The notes beneath the pieces were generated by a model. It had not been told where the DNA came from and ran no database searches. It saw nothing but the letters and a program-made list of their open reading frames with translations. Shown here one piece after another: positions 10,490 through 20,993 of a stretch of 64,000 nt of DNA. Position numbers and translations under genes: made by a program. The stretch covers positions 1,510,001 through 1,574,000 of the forward strand of contig JANFNE010000006.1 in NCBI GenBank assembly GCA_024867545.1, given 5' to 3'. Every line of letters starts with the position of its first letter. Positions within the stretch are counted from its first letter, which is position 1. Origin of the DNA: Phytopythium helicoides. Lineage: Eukaryota; Oomycota; Peronosporomycetes; Pythiales; Pythiaceae.

Positions 10490-12801
10490 ATGGCAGCGCG
10501 CCGCGGGGGCCTCTCGGCCTGCCTGCGCCTGGCGCGTCGGCGTCTGCTGCTGCTGCTGACTCTCGCGCTGCTGCTGACGCCGTCTGCGGCTCTCGGCGCT
10601 CAGCGGCGGCTGAGAAAATCCGCCGAGAGCGCGGCGGTTTTCTGCGCAGACGTGGGCGTCGAGATCTCCTTCCCCAGCCGCGACGTGCAGGCGGCGATGG
10701 ACGAGCTGCGCGAGGAAGACGGTGTGGAGGGCGAGCGGACGAGCGACTACCGGCCGCAGAGCTGTCTGCGCAGCGCGCTCATGAGCGCGATCACAGGTCA
10801 CATGAAGGCTTCGCTAAGGAAGTTCGCGGTAAGCGCGCTGGACTGCGTGCCCGAGCCGCTCGACTGGGAGACGTCGACTGTCGCGATGTTCGCGGTGACG
10901 TCTGTGTGCTCGCGATCGAACATGGAGGTTGGCGCGGATGTGGATGCTTGGACAGCGGACCTCAAGAAGGAGCTCGACCAGCTCTTCCAGCTGTCTAGCG
11001 GTCACCAGCAGCGGATCCAGCTTGCCAAGACGACAGGCATGCTGCGGCAAGTGGCACTGTCCAAGTCTTACACGCTCCCAGAAGATGGAAATGGTGTTCC
11101 GGTGTTGGATCTTCAGACGGTGCGCCTGTGGTCTGAAGGGGAAGAAGAGACCGACGAAAACGATGACAGCTTCTTCACATACGTTGAGCTGAATATTGAC
11201 AACACGGGTACCATACCTTTACACCTGTTCCGAGCGACTGTTGCGAAGGAGGCAACAAATTTCGTGAACCTAGATGGCGTGGAGGTTTCGCCTGCAGCAG
11301 AAGTGCCCCCGGCATTCGTTTTTCCGCTGGTGAACCCGGCGGTTGTCGAACCTGGGGCGAGCGCAACGATTAAACTCAAGACTGTCTCGACTCACCGCGT
11401 CAACTTGAATGCCAAGTACAAAATTTACATCTCCCACACGGGATTTCGAGCACACATCTTCGACGGAATGCTGCTTGTAGACAATATGCTTGCGTTTGAA
11501 AAGCCAGCTATCAACCGCGAATCGCTTCGTGTCGACGACGGCAAAGAAAATGTTTTCTCACGGTTTTCAATGGAGTCGGGTCTGCTTGAGTCTCAGTTCC
11601 CAGCGTTCCCGTTCGCATTTTGGCAAGGTAGGCGACTATTGTTACTGTTTCAAGACATGGATGCGATCGGAGTTCTCACGCATGCTTTTTCTTGTCTGCA
11701 GTGGGATCGATTGGAATCGCGGTTGTCGTTGGCATATGCGTGACGATGTTTTTCCTCCGGAGAAAGTTCCGTGGGCTCTACTATTTGCTCTGCAGTTGCT
11801 GCCCGTGCGTTTCAAGCAGAAAGACTGCATCGAAGCGCACCAAGAATACACGGTCAAAGAAAGTCACTAGCTCTTCTCGCACATCAACAGCTTCAAGTAC
11901 GTCAAGCATGACTAGTTCGGAAATCGATGAGTATGAAGCTGCTATCGAGATGAAAAGGTAGCGAAAATGTGCGAGTTTCAAACTGATAGTATGACGGACG
12001 GGCACTAAAGCCGATTGGCTCTCAGGTTGACTGACGCAACAAGTCCAGTCGAGACGACTGTCAAGACCAGCAATGCTCCACTCCAACCTAGTAGACCACG
12101 TCTTCAAGTCAAGTACGTTGCTCTTGTACTATTTTGCGGCAATCATCGGCATCTAAAGAGGATTTTGTTTCTGGAACTTGTGCGACTCTAGAGCCCCAGA
12201 AATTTCGCTCAATCGGAAATCTCCCAAAAACACTCGATCGCCAATGTATGCGTCACCAGCAATGTCAAGAAACTCTAAATCTGCAACAGAGGAGCACGCC
12301 AAACCAAGCCCAAGTCGGAGGCAGCGCCAACAGCAGCAGCAAGTGCAACAAATAGCAGCTGCACCGCAGCCTCTGAATCTTGACTGTAACGCGCGATTGG
12401 ATCCGCAACAGTTCGAGAGCATGTGGGACGAGTATGCACAGCGGTAAGCCAATTCATACCGCATCAAGTGGCTATTTCTTTCTTCTAATATATGATCTGT
12501 ATGCAGGTTCCAAGGCTCAGTTCCTGGAGCGTCATCACCAAGTGAAGCATCGCTCGTGGCCAATATGGAGAACGTCGGTGTGTCGTGCATGGCCAGTGGA
12601 ACGATCAACGGTGTGAGCAAGTACGTCTTCTACGCCAAGGAGCAAGCCATCAACTGGTTCTACCTGATTGCTATCGACGTGACCACCGCGACTTCAAGCG
12701 TGACCATTACCGTGCGCACGAGTCGCGACGCAGCCGACTCGACCATCCAGCAGCTCATCGAGTTGGTGCTGGCCACGATTGCAAAATCCGTCTCGTCATA
12801 G
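10490..12801 (+). CDS. Type I membrane protein with C-terminal beta-adaptin-appendage-like module
   Basis: Five exons read in phase: 10490-11627, 11702-11957, 12026-12112, 12192-12443 and 12507-12801, giving 675 aa. A signal peptide (hydrophobic residues about 15-35) is followed by a roughly 340-aa lumenal part. This includes a beta-rich region (YVELNIDNTGTIPLHLF, VEPGASATIKLKT) that may be Ig/PapD-like. One transmembrane helix (VGSIGIAVVVGICVTMFFLR) opens exon 2, followed by CSCCPC, a possible palmitoylation cluster. The cytosolic tail is Ser/Gln-rich. It ends in DPQQFESMWDEYAQ and a C-terminal segment (VSCMASGTINGVSKYVFYAK onward) that resembles the platform subdomain of beta-adaptin appendages. 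Cargo and partners are unknown. The last roughly 90 bp are duplicated at 16219-16307. Confidence 0.7.
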
Positions 12802-13221
12802 CATGCGCGCAAATGATCTGCTTTTGCTACACTGCTTATACACTAAGTTAGCCGCCGCCACTGTCTCACTTTGTCATGGTCATGTTGAGCACCAGCGTTG
12901 CTCTGTTGGGTGGTGGATGGTTCAGTTTTGGGTGCTCTGGCTTCCCGAGTTGAAGCTGCACTGAATGGTGGCGAATGGACGATGCTGATTGGCTGGATCC
13001 GCCGCGCATCAACAAACTGACCATCATTCCAACCTTTGATGCGCATGAGGCTCGTGCCAACAATCATCAACAGGCGAACAATCACATCAACTGCAGCTCT
13101 GATCGCGGTCGCACCGCTGGCACCGTGTCGATGGTCTCTCTCACTTCCCAACTTGACAGCGACCAGCTCGTACGACGAGCTCCCAGTCAGCCCAGCTAGA
13201 GTAACCTCGAACCACACAGCC
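12802..13221. other. Intergenic region, probable b5 reductase promoter
   Basis: About 420 bp, duplicated nearly intact at 16308-16725. TCATTCCAACCTTTG near 13024 partly resembles the oomycete initiator core. The frame of the reductase stays open upstream to 13036, but the paralogue begins at the equivalent of 13222, so upstream translation is unlikely. Confidence 0.5.
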
Positions 13222-14178
13222 ATGCTGTCGACTGTGCTCCGCTCGCTCAACGCCCCGTCCACGGCCAGTTGCACGACGATCGGAGCTCTCTCGGCGCTCG
13301 CACTTGCCTCTGTGATGGCGTCGTCGACATCTTCCATCGCTCAAAGCGAAGAGAAGCAGCGAGGCTGCGGCTGGCGCAACGGAAACAGCAGCGGCGACGG
13401 CAAGCGAGACCGCCACTTCGGACCATTCGGCCGCGAGTTCTTTGTCTTCAAGGTGCGCTCGGTCGAGCCTGTGACCCACGACACGAAGCGCATCGTGTTT
13501 GATCTGCCAAAAGACCACGATCTCGACCTCAAGGCAGCTAGCATCCTCGTCGCGAGGGCCAAGGTGAACGGCCGACGCCTCGTGCGACCGTACACGCCTG
13601 TGCGAGTCGACGCAGACCAGCGCGCACTCGAGCTCGTGGTCAAGGGCGTGCCGAATGGTGCCATGAGCACGTACCTCACACAGCTCAAGCCGGGTGACGA
13701 GCTGCAGATGATGGGTCCCGTCCCCAAGTTCGAGTACACGCCCAACAAGTTCAAGACAGTAGCGCTGCTGGCGGCGGGGTCGGGACTCACGCCGGCGCTG
13801 CAGATGATCAATCAGATCTGCAGTGACCCGAATGATAACACGCGTATTGTGCTCGTGTTTGCGAATCGCACGGAGGGCGACATCATCTTGCGCGACGAAC
13901 TCGACGCGCTGGCTGCCGAGCACCCGCAGCTCTCGGTGCACTACGTGCTGAGCTCTCCGCCGACCGACGGCTCGTGGACTGGCAAGACGGGTCACATCGA
14001 CAAGGCACTGATTCAGGAGCTGGTGCCTGCGCCGAGCGAGGATGTGTTTGTTGGCGTGTGTGGGCCACCGGCCATGATGGACAGTTTGTCAGGTCGGAGC
14101 TGGTTCTTCCGGCAGGGTCGCCTAACTGGCGCGCTGAAGGATCTCGGGTACGACCGCGCCACGGTGCACAAGTTTTAG
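13222..14178 (+). CDS. NADH-cytochrome b5 reductase (copy 1)
   Basis: Single-exon gene of 318 aa. An N-terminal Ser/Ala/Thr-rich stretch suggests a targeting or anchor sequence. The flavin-binding motif RPYTPV (about residue 120), GAMSTYL, the NAD-binding AAGSGLTPALQMI and CGPPAMMDS define the FAD/NADH reductase family, which passes electrons from NADH to cytochrome b5 for lipid desaturation and heme reduction. The start at 13222 is chosen because the duplicated copy begins at the same place (MLSTVLRSLN). The frame is intact, unlike the second copy. Confidence 0.88.
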   Translation: MLSTVLRSLNAPSTASCTTIGALSALALASVMASSTSSIAQSEEKQRGCGWRNGNSSGDGKRDRHFGPFGREFFVFKVRSVEPVTHDTKRIVFDLPKDHDLDLKAASILVARAKVNGRRLVRPYTPVRVDADQRALELVVKGVPNGAMSTYLTQLKPGDELQMMGPVPKFEYTPNKFKTVALLAAGSGLTPALQMINQICSDPNDNTRIVLVFANRTEGDIILRDELDALAAEHPQLSVHYVLSSPPTDGSWTGKTGHIDKALIQELVPAPSEDVFVGVCGPPAMMDSLSGRSWFFRQGRLTGALKDLGYDRATVHKF

Positions 14179-14599
14179 GCGGATCACGTTGGTAGTTTGG
14201 AATGGGATGAAGTTGAACTAATCCATGCAGATCTCACGGTGACGGAAGCTAGGAGATAGGGAGCTCATCGTAGATCTCTGTTGCCGTCAATGAATGTACA
14301 TTATGGGTGTCTACCTGCTGCTTTGAATCACCATCGTCACAGCCGCCAAGAAATACCTTGCAAGGGCGAACGACGATATGAGCACTCTCACTATGGGTAG
14401 CCACGTAGTGATGAGGATAGGAGTGGCAGGATCTTGCTGCGAGCATGCCGAGATACACGATCTTTTTGATCTAGGTGCAGGCTACGTACGGAGTCGCCGA
14501 AATTGTAGTGTATGACATGAATTGCCGAGTCTCGCATTGACGCACAAGGTAGCAAATGGACGAGTTGAGGGGCTGTGAAGCCAAATAGTAATGGTCCCA
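14179..14599. other. Tail-to-tail intergenic region
   Basis: About 420 bp between the convergent b5 reductase and ALG2-like genes. The first 300 bp belong to the segmental duplication, which ends near 14480. No gene was seen. Confidence 0.5.
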
Positions 14600-15986
14600 T
14601 TAATCCACCAGCTTCAGTACGAGCCTCATTAACGTGTCACCAAATGCTTTCAGGGAGAAAAGCTCACGAGCTCGAGCACGACCCCGCTCGCCCATCTCGG
14701 CAGCGCGGCCGTCGTTCTCATGACCAACCAGTTGCATCATTGCAGCCGCAAACGCATCCGGAGTGCTCTCACACAGAAAGCCAGTCTCACCATGAGCCAC
14801 CGACTCGAGCGGACCACCACTGTTGACTGCGATCACAGGTGTGCCGTACGTCATCGCCTCCACCGGCACAATGCCAAAGTGTTCGTTGCTAGGAGTGTAC
14901 AACACAGCACGCGCCGTAGCCAGAAGCGTCTTCTTCATCTCGTCCGACACGGACGTGCGGAACTCGACGTGGTCGGCAAGTCCGTCGTGCTCGCCCACAA
15001 GCTGCTTTAGTTCATTCAGGTGTTCAATATTTTCGCGGTTGTTCGGGTCGTATCCACCAGCAACAATGAGCTTGATGTTGTGGAACTCGTCGGCCGAGAG
15101 CGTGGTCTGCATCTTGATGAGAGCGCGGATGGCGAGCGCGACGTTCTTCTTGCGCTCGAATCGGTTGAGCGACACGAACATGTGCGGATTGCGTGGCTCA
15201 GAGGGTTTGAACTTGACAAATTCCTCCACATCAACGGGCGGATATAGCACGGATAGTTTTCGTGTTTTCACGCGATGGTACTCGTTTTTGTAGATGGTAT
15301 GAGTGAATTTGCTGTTGACCACGAGCTGATCCGCGCTCGCTGGCATGATGAAGCGCGGCGAGTTAGTGTCGATTTCTTTTCTATAGTGCCTGTAGAATGA
15401 ACGCACCTAAAGTAATCTGCTCAAGCCAATTAAACGGACTGCGGTATGCTGGGTCAGTTCGCGAGCCAAGCTCGTGGATTGATCGACCATAGAATAGCAC
15501 AGGTTTATCGAGTGCTCGTAGGAAGGGCACGCAGATGGATACTTGGTCGACAATGAAAGCATCAACATCATTCGTGCGTCGAAGGTAAGTCATAAGCGTC
15601 ACGAATAACGAACGCATTGAGGCACAGAGAGCTGCAAACTGGAAACCCAGGGTGCAAGGCAACCAGTCACCGTAAACCCGTACTGCAAGTGCGATATCGC
15701 TGTCGTTCGTCACATCTTCGAAATCAAGTGACGCACCTCGGTGCGATGTGAGCACCACCACGCGCACACCTCGGCGCTGCAACGTCTTGATGATATGAAT
15801 GATAACACCTTCAGTATCGCTGCCAGTGAAGTATGGATGGAAGATGCCAATGCGCAACGGGGTGTCATCGCCGGGGAGGTTGGGCTTGATTCTCGTGGAC
15901 GCATCCAGTCCCCGCATGACCGCTCTAGTAAACCGCACAAGCTTCTGCAGAACATGCACGATTGCGTGCCCTTCCAAGGTGTCCAT
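14600..15986 (-). CDS. ALG2-like mannosyltransferase paralogue with diverged N-terminal half
   Basis: Two exons, 15986-15407 and 15339-14600, join in phase to give 439 aa. The C-terminal half is a normal GT4 glycosyltransferase (NSKFTHT, VLYPPVDVEEF, RFERKKNVALAI, EHFGIVPVEAM) and is almost base-for-base the same as the ALG2 gene at 24756-26150. The N-terminal half is only moderately similar. The GGAEN segment of the other copy is GSDTEG here, and YGHFPDKLL is YGRSIHELG. Both segments are typical of ALG2, which adds the second and third mannoses of the dolichol-linked oligosaccharide at the ER. Activity is therefore doubtful although the frame is intact. Confidence 0.75.
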
Positions 15987-16218
15987 CTATCAACGAAACC
16001 ACGGGGGTCTCGGATGTAACGTCGCGAATATCATAATGGGTATCTCGCCTATGTAGTGGCCAATCACAACCATTCAACTGTCAGAATAATCAGAGCAGAG
16101 ACGCCGCAGGAACATAATCAAACAGCCGCGCCAGCCAACTTCAGAAAGGAGTTTCAATAACATCATACAACATACTCAACGTGAGGCCACCTATTATCTA
16201 GCAAGATCAATATCTTGT
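15987..16218. other. Short intergenic region before the second duplication unit
   Basis: AT-rich single-copy sequence upstream of the minus-strand ALG2-like gene. It probably carries that gene's promoter. It ends at the duplication breakpoint at 16219. Confidence 0.45.
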
Positions 16219-16307
16219 TGCGCACGAGTCGCGACGCAGTCGACTCGACCGTCCAGCAGCTCATCGAGTTGGTGCTGGCCACGATTGCAAAATCCGTCTC
16301 GTCATAG
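16219..16307 (+). pseudogene. 3' fragment of the adaptin-ear membrane protein gene
   Basis: This is the last 29 or so codons plus stop of the gene at 10490-12801, carried along by the duplication. It has no upstream exons, so it should not be a gene. The text from GCACGAGTCGCGACGCAG to the stop codon matches with two substitutions. Confidence 0.85.
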
Positions 16308-16725
16308 CATGCGCGCAAATGATCTGCTTTTGCTACACTGCTTATACACTAAGTTAGCCGCCGCCACTGTCTCACTTTGTCATGGTCATGTTGAGCACCA
16401 ACGTTGCTCTGTTGGTGGTGGATGGTTCAGTTTTGGGTGCTCTGGCTTCCCGAGTTGAAGCTGCACTGAATGGTGGCGAATGGACGATGCTGATTGGCTG
16501 GATCCGCCGCGCATCAACAAACTGACCATCATTCCAACCTTGATGCGCATGAGGCTCGTGCCAACAATCATCAACAGGCGAACAATCACATCAACTGCAG
16601 CTCTGATGGCGGCCGCACCGCTGGCACCGTGTCGACGGTCTCGCTCACTTCCCAACTTGACAGCGACCAGCTCGTAGGACGAGCTCCCAGTCAGCCCAGC
16701 TAGAGTAACCTCGAACCACACAGCC
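16308..16725. other. Duplicated intergenic region upstream of b5 reductase copy 2
   Basis: Near-identical copy of 12802-13221, so the promoter was duplicated with the reductase gene. No extra gene was seen. Confidence 0.6.
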
Positions 16726-17683
16726 ATGCTGTCGACTGTGCTCCGCTCGCTCAACGCCACGTCTACAGCCAGCCGCACGACGATCGGTGCTCTCTCGACA
16801 CTCGCACTTGCCTCTGTGGTGGCGTCGTCGACACCTTCTGTCGCTCAAAACGAAGAGAAGCAGCGAGGCTGCGGCTGGCGCAACGGCAACAGCAGCGGCG
16901 ACGGCAAGCGAGACCGCCACTTCGGACCATTCGGCCGCGAGTTCTTTGTCTTCAAGGTGCGCTCGGTCGAGCCTGTGACCCACGACACGAAGCGCATCGT
17001 GTTTGATCTGCCAAAAGACCACGATCTCGACCTCAAGGCGGCTAGCATCCTCGTCGCGAGGGCAAAGGTGAACGGCCGACGCCTCGTGCGACCGTACACG
17101 CCGGTGCGAGTCGACGCAGACCAGCGCGCACTCGAGCTCGTGGTCAAAGGGCGTGCCGAATGGTGCTATGAGCACGTACCTCACACAGCTCAAGCCGGGT
17201 GACGAGCTGCAGATGATGGGTCCCGTCCCCAAGTTCGAGTACACGCCCAACAAGTTCAAGACAGTAGCGCTGCTGGCGGCGGGGTCGGGACTCACGCCGG
17301 CGCTGCAGATGATCAATCAGATCTGCAGTGACCCGAATGATAACACGCGTATTGTGCTCGTGTTTGCGAACCGCACGGAGGGCGACATCATCTTGCGCGA
17401 CGAACTCGACGCGCTGGCTGCCGAGCACCCGGAGCTCTCGGTGCACTACGTGCTGAGTTCTCCGCCGACCGACGGCTCGTGGACTGGCAAGACAGGTCAC
17501 ATCGACAAGGCACTGATTCAGGAGCTAGTGCCTGCGCCGAGCGAGGATGTGTTTGTTGGTGTGTGTGGGCCGCCGGCCATGATGGACAGTTTGTCGGGTC
17601 GGAGCTGGTTCTTCCGGCAGGGTCGCCTAACTGGCGCGCTGAAAGATCTCGGGTACGACCGCGCCACGGTGCACAAGTTTTAG
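16726..17683 (+). CDS. NADH-cytochrome b5 reductase (copy 2), one frameshift
   Basis: It is about 95 per cent or more identical to the copy at 13222-14178, with the same start and stop. The flavin motif RPYTPV and NAD motif AAGSGLTP are both present. After ELVVKG one extra A (tcaaagggc here versus tcaagggc in copy 1, about 17147) shifts the frame. Conserved coding resumes at PNGAMSTYL. Either copy 2 is a young pseudogene or the extra base is an assembly error; sequence alone cannot decide. Differences elsewhere are mostly silent. Confidence 0.8.
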
Positions 17684-18261
17684 GCGGATCACGTTGGTAG
17701 TTTGGAATGGGATGGAGTTGAACTAATCCATGCAGATCTCACGGTGACAGAAGCTAGGAGATAGGGAGCTCATCGTAGACCTCTGTTGCTGCCGATGAAT
17801 GTACATTATGGGTGTCTACCTGCTGCTTTGAATCACTATCGTCACAGCCGCCTAGAAATCGTCTGCAAGGACGAATGATAATGTGAGCACTCACAACACG
17901 GGAGCCACGTAGTGATGAGGATAGGGGTGACAGGATCTTGCTGCGAGCATGCCGAGATACACGATCATTTTGATCTAGGCACAGACTTTCAATCTACCGT
18001 GTCGCTAGCTAAGCAGAAAATGCCTGCCCATGATCCGTGATGACGAGCTTTCTGATGGTGCAAAAGGAAACGAAATATGAACCGTGTTGTTTGTGGTTAT
18101 TGAGAGTGGTTGGGATACATACGTCCGCATGAAAGTGCGTAGGCACCGAAATGCAGCGAAGATGGCACGAAAAAAGACGACTTGTCTCCCGCGGCTTCTT
18201 CGATGATGATGACATACTTGAGCCACGCTTTCCTCGCGCGGCGCAGCACATCACCAACTGC
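17684..18261. other. Tail-to-tail intergenic region
   Basis: About 580 bp between convergent b5 reductase copy 2 and the first NBR1-like gene. The first 300 bp are the end of the duplication unit; the rest is single copy. No coding sequence was supported. Confidence 0.5.
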
Positions 18262-19830
18262 TTACAAGAGAGCGTTGACAACAGCGTCAAGGTTGCCCTC
18301 GTACGTCTCCAGCAGCTGTGAGTTCTTGGCCTCATCGGTGAATCCCATGTCCGCAAGCGAGTCGAGCTCAGCACGCCACTTGAAGTCGACCTGCTTGGGC
18401 TTAGGCGCGACAGGAGCAGGTGCAGGAACAGTCACCGCCGGCTCCTCGTGCTTCTTGACCAGTGGAGCGGGTGCCTCAACGCGAATCGCTGCCTCCGCCG
18501 CCACGCTCGGGTCCGCGACATTAATATCGACCCAGAGACGTTGGCCGAATCTGTTGCCATCCGGCGTGCTCAGGCGCCAGTAGCCGGTGTACCGACCGGC
18601 CTTCGCTGGAGACACCATTCGAAGCGAGACATCAATGGAGTGCCCGGGCTTGACCGAAGGGATCAGCATGTGGTCTGGAGCCTGCATTTTGTCGCCGCCG
18701 ACGCATGAAAGAACTGCACCAGCAGGCCATTTCTAGTGAAAAAAAAAAAAGATATGGCCAGGTAAGCATGAAAGTATGGAGCGGGGGAGTGACCCATCGT
18801 AACATTGAACGCACCGTAGGGCCGCCGTTGCGCAGCTTCCACACTTTGTCGAACGGCTGGTTCGGCGGGAGAATTGTGCCATCAGGGCACGTAATGTCGC
18901 CCTCAAACACGGCAACAACAGGTCCAAGGTCTTCCTTGACTTCCTCCGTCTGAATGTTCTCGAAGTAGTCGCTCGTTGACATCATCTTGACGTTGTGGCG
19001 GCGCTGCACTTCTTGGAGAACGCGCTCAACCTGCACACGAGCGTGCGGGCACTTCTGCAGCAGCATCTTGGCAATTTCCTCGAGATTACCCGTTCCAGCA
19101 GCCGCCACCAGGCAAGCCAGAAAGTCCCCGCCTGCCTGGAACTCGTCCGTGACCGTCTGCAGAATCGATGCAAACTACAACGCGCATAGCTATGTCAGGA
19201 CGGGCACGTGCAATTCCGCCAATTTCAATGTGCACGCAAGCAGCTCACCTTCTCGTTCGCCATAACCTGCAACAGGGCCTCCTGGCAGCCAGGTTCGTGC
19301 AGAATTGAGACCAGATCGCGCTTGAGCGTCGCGAGTTCGGGGCTAGCCTCCCACTTCTCGACGACCTTGCCGAGGTCCAGAAACAGGTCCGACATCTTCT
19401 TCTGCTGGCTGGAAGACGCGAGTGCCTCGGCATTCGCCACACTGAGCGCCTCGCTGGCATCCAGGCGCGTGCTGGAGGCCATCACGGGGCGTGTGGCCAC
19501 GATAATCTTGCAGACGGCGTTGGCCGGGTCCTTGCCGGCCGCCTGGGCCATCTCCTGCATGAGGCGGAAGCCCTCGGCCAGCTCGGCGTCGTTCGTGATG
19601 CGAACTTGCTCGTCGTCATCGTCCTTGTAGTAGAGCAGCACGTCCAGCTCGGGGTCGTTGAGCTCGGGGAAGACGAGCAGCACGTAGGCGCGCAGGTCGG
19701 CGAAGCGCAGCTCGTCCCAGGAGCCGCCCGCCGCGCGCTGGTCGCGCTCCGCCAGCGCCTGGTTGACGGCCAGCAGCTGCACGCGCCGGATGTCCTGGCG
19801 CTCCGTCCACAGGATCTTGAGCGTCAGCAT
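18262..19830 (-). CDS. NBR1-like protein: PB1, FW (Ig-like) and UBA domains, no ZZ finger
   Basis: Three exons, 19830-19249, 19174-18815 and 18732-18262, are in phase and give 470 aa. The N-terminus is a PB1 domain with a basic strand (LTLKILWTERQDIRR) and an acidic OPCA-type loop (YYKDDDDEQVRITNDAEL). A helical middle is followed by the NBR1 central FW domain (KVWKLRNGGPT, WPAGAVLSCVGGD, GYWRLSTPDGNRFGQRLWVD). A UBA domain (LDSLADMGFTDEA) ends the protein. This is the layout of selective-autophagy receptors and their ILRUN-like relatives. The zinc finger found in the neighbour is absent. The third exon follows a 12-A/T tract. It is transcribed away from the second NBR1-like gene. Confidence 0.85.
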
Positions 19831-20993
19831 GGTCTCGGTTCGCCTCGGGCTTCTCGGGTTCTGCGGCTTCTTCGTCTGCTTGATGTGGCTTTTCTTGTCG
19901 GCTTCTTCGAGGAGCTACCTGCCACCGACCCGAGTGCCGGAGAAGCGCGAGAGGACGGATCCCGTCGGTGGCGCGAGACACCAAGGGTTAGGCCTCCGGC
20001 GATATATGATTGGTTGATATTTGAAGCATTAATGACCAATGAGAAGGTGTTGCACGTGGGCAGCAAAATAGATCGAGATCTGCTTCGGAACGCTGCAGGT
20101 CGACGAGCAGCACTCGCGTGGAGGCGAAGTCAACGACAGCACTTTGAGGTGATACTACATCAGCTCACACTCGCTGAACAAACTTCACCTCGAAACTCCC
20201 GACCAGCTCTTGTCGTGCGAATCGAGCGTGGACGTCTCGGTGCATTTGAGCGCATTCAGAAGGAGCAGCAGCAGGGGGAGTAGCCCACGCGCAGCGAGGT
20301 AACTGGGTTGCACTGCCAAGAAGGAGGGCTTGGACGCTGTTACTCATACGAAGGATGGACATTCGTATATTCGAGAACGAGGCGGGGGGTTCATGGTCGC
20401 TTCAACATGACCAAGTGTGGAGAATAATCGCGTCAACGCTCAGATGATTCAGCGCAAACGCTCTGAACGCCCCGCAGGCATTCCTGATCTGATTTGCCTT
20501 TGCCACGAAATGCCACGAAATGCCAGCTCACCACACGTGGACGAATGATTGATTGACTTTGCAGCTCGAGTGCTGTTCTGCTCTGCTGTTTTGCGGCGGC
20601 TCGACCCGCTTCAGCAGTTGCAGTCGCGCCGCTCTGCCACTCGCGCAGTTGCTGCGAAGGTGTGCACGATCCAAACCGATCCATAATGCGTGTGAATCAC
20701 CATCATTCCGCGACTGTTGTCCAACAGACGCAGTGGCAAGAATCCCTCGGATTAGTCATCATTTCTACAAAGATTTTCATACAAACAACAATTACAATCA
20801 CCTTCAATAAGAGCGTTTGCACCTAATACGAAGGTTTTCCCCCAAGGCGTCGTGGAGCCCCCTCCCTCCCCGCTCATTCCCCAATTTCTCCGGTCCTGCA
20901 CAGGTCGAGAACGGTCGGAAGACAGCAACAACAAGCATATCAAGCGACACCAGCGGCCCCCTCAAGATCCAAGGCGAGCAGAGCACGACAAAT
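19831..20993. other. Long intergenic region between two divergent NBR1-like genes
   Basis: About 1.16 kb, probably a two-way promoter and 5' UTRs for both genes. A direct repeat GAAATGCCAC/GAAATGCCAG occurs near 20508-20525. A perfect initiator match lies at 20872-20888. No coding gene was recognised. Confidence 0.55.
20872..20888 (+). promoter_or_regulatory. Oomycete-type transcription initiator (Inr)
   Basis: GCTCATTCCCCAATTTC matches the published oomycete initiator consensus GCTCATTYYNCAWTTTY at every position. It lies 106 nt before the NBR1-like ATG at 20994, a plausible 5' UTR length. Confidence 0.75.

Larger units (their letters stand above)
12713..14480 (+). repeat. Segmental duplication, unit A
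   Basis: This 1.77-kb segment covers the last coding bases of the adaptin-ear gene, the intergenic region and the whole cytochrome b5 reductase gene. It recurs at 16219-17984 in the same orientation with a few per cent divergence. The left edge is sharp at TGCGCACGAG; the right edge is just past GATCTAGG. Confidence 0.9.
16219..17984 (+). repeat. Segmental duplication, unit B
   Basis: Second copy of 12713-14480, offset by about 3505 bp. It includes a truncated 3' fragment of the adaptin-ear gene, the intergenic region and a b5 reductase copy. Differences are scattered substitutions and a few 1-nt indels. Confidence 0.9.

Noticed and set aside
10490..10660. RxLR-effector-like pattern: signal peptide followed by QRRLRKSAES and DELREED
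   Set aside because: The protein continues in phase to a transmembrane helix and a large adaptin-ear tail, so it is not a small secreted effector; RRLR is expected by chance in Arg-rich text.
13141..13995. 284-codon minus-strand open frame
   Set aside because: Antisense to b5 reductase, which has clear cofactor motifs on the plus strand; the same shadow recurs at 16645-17500 because the gene is duplicated.
18738..18749. A12 run as a possible retrotransposed poly(A)
   Set aside because: On the coding strand it is the T-rich tract before the 3' splice site of the first NBR1-like gene.
20817..20993. Upstream in-frame ATG of the second NBR1-like gene
   Set aside because: The perfect initiator at 20872 lies downstream of it, so the ATG at 20994 is the first in the likely transcript.
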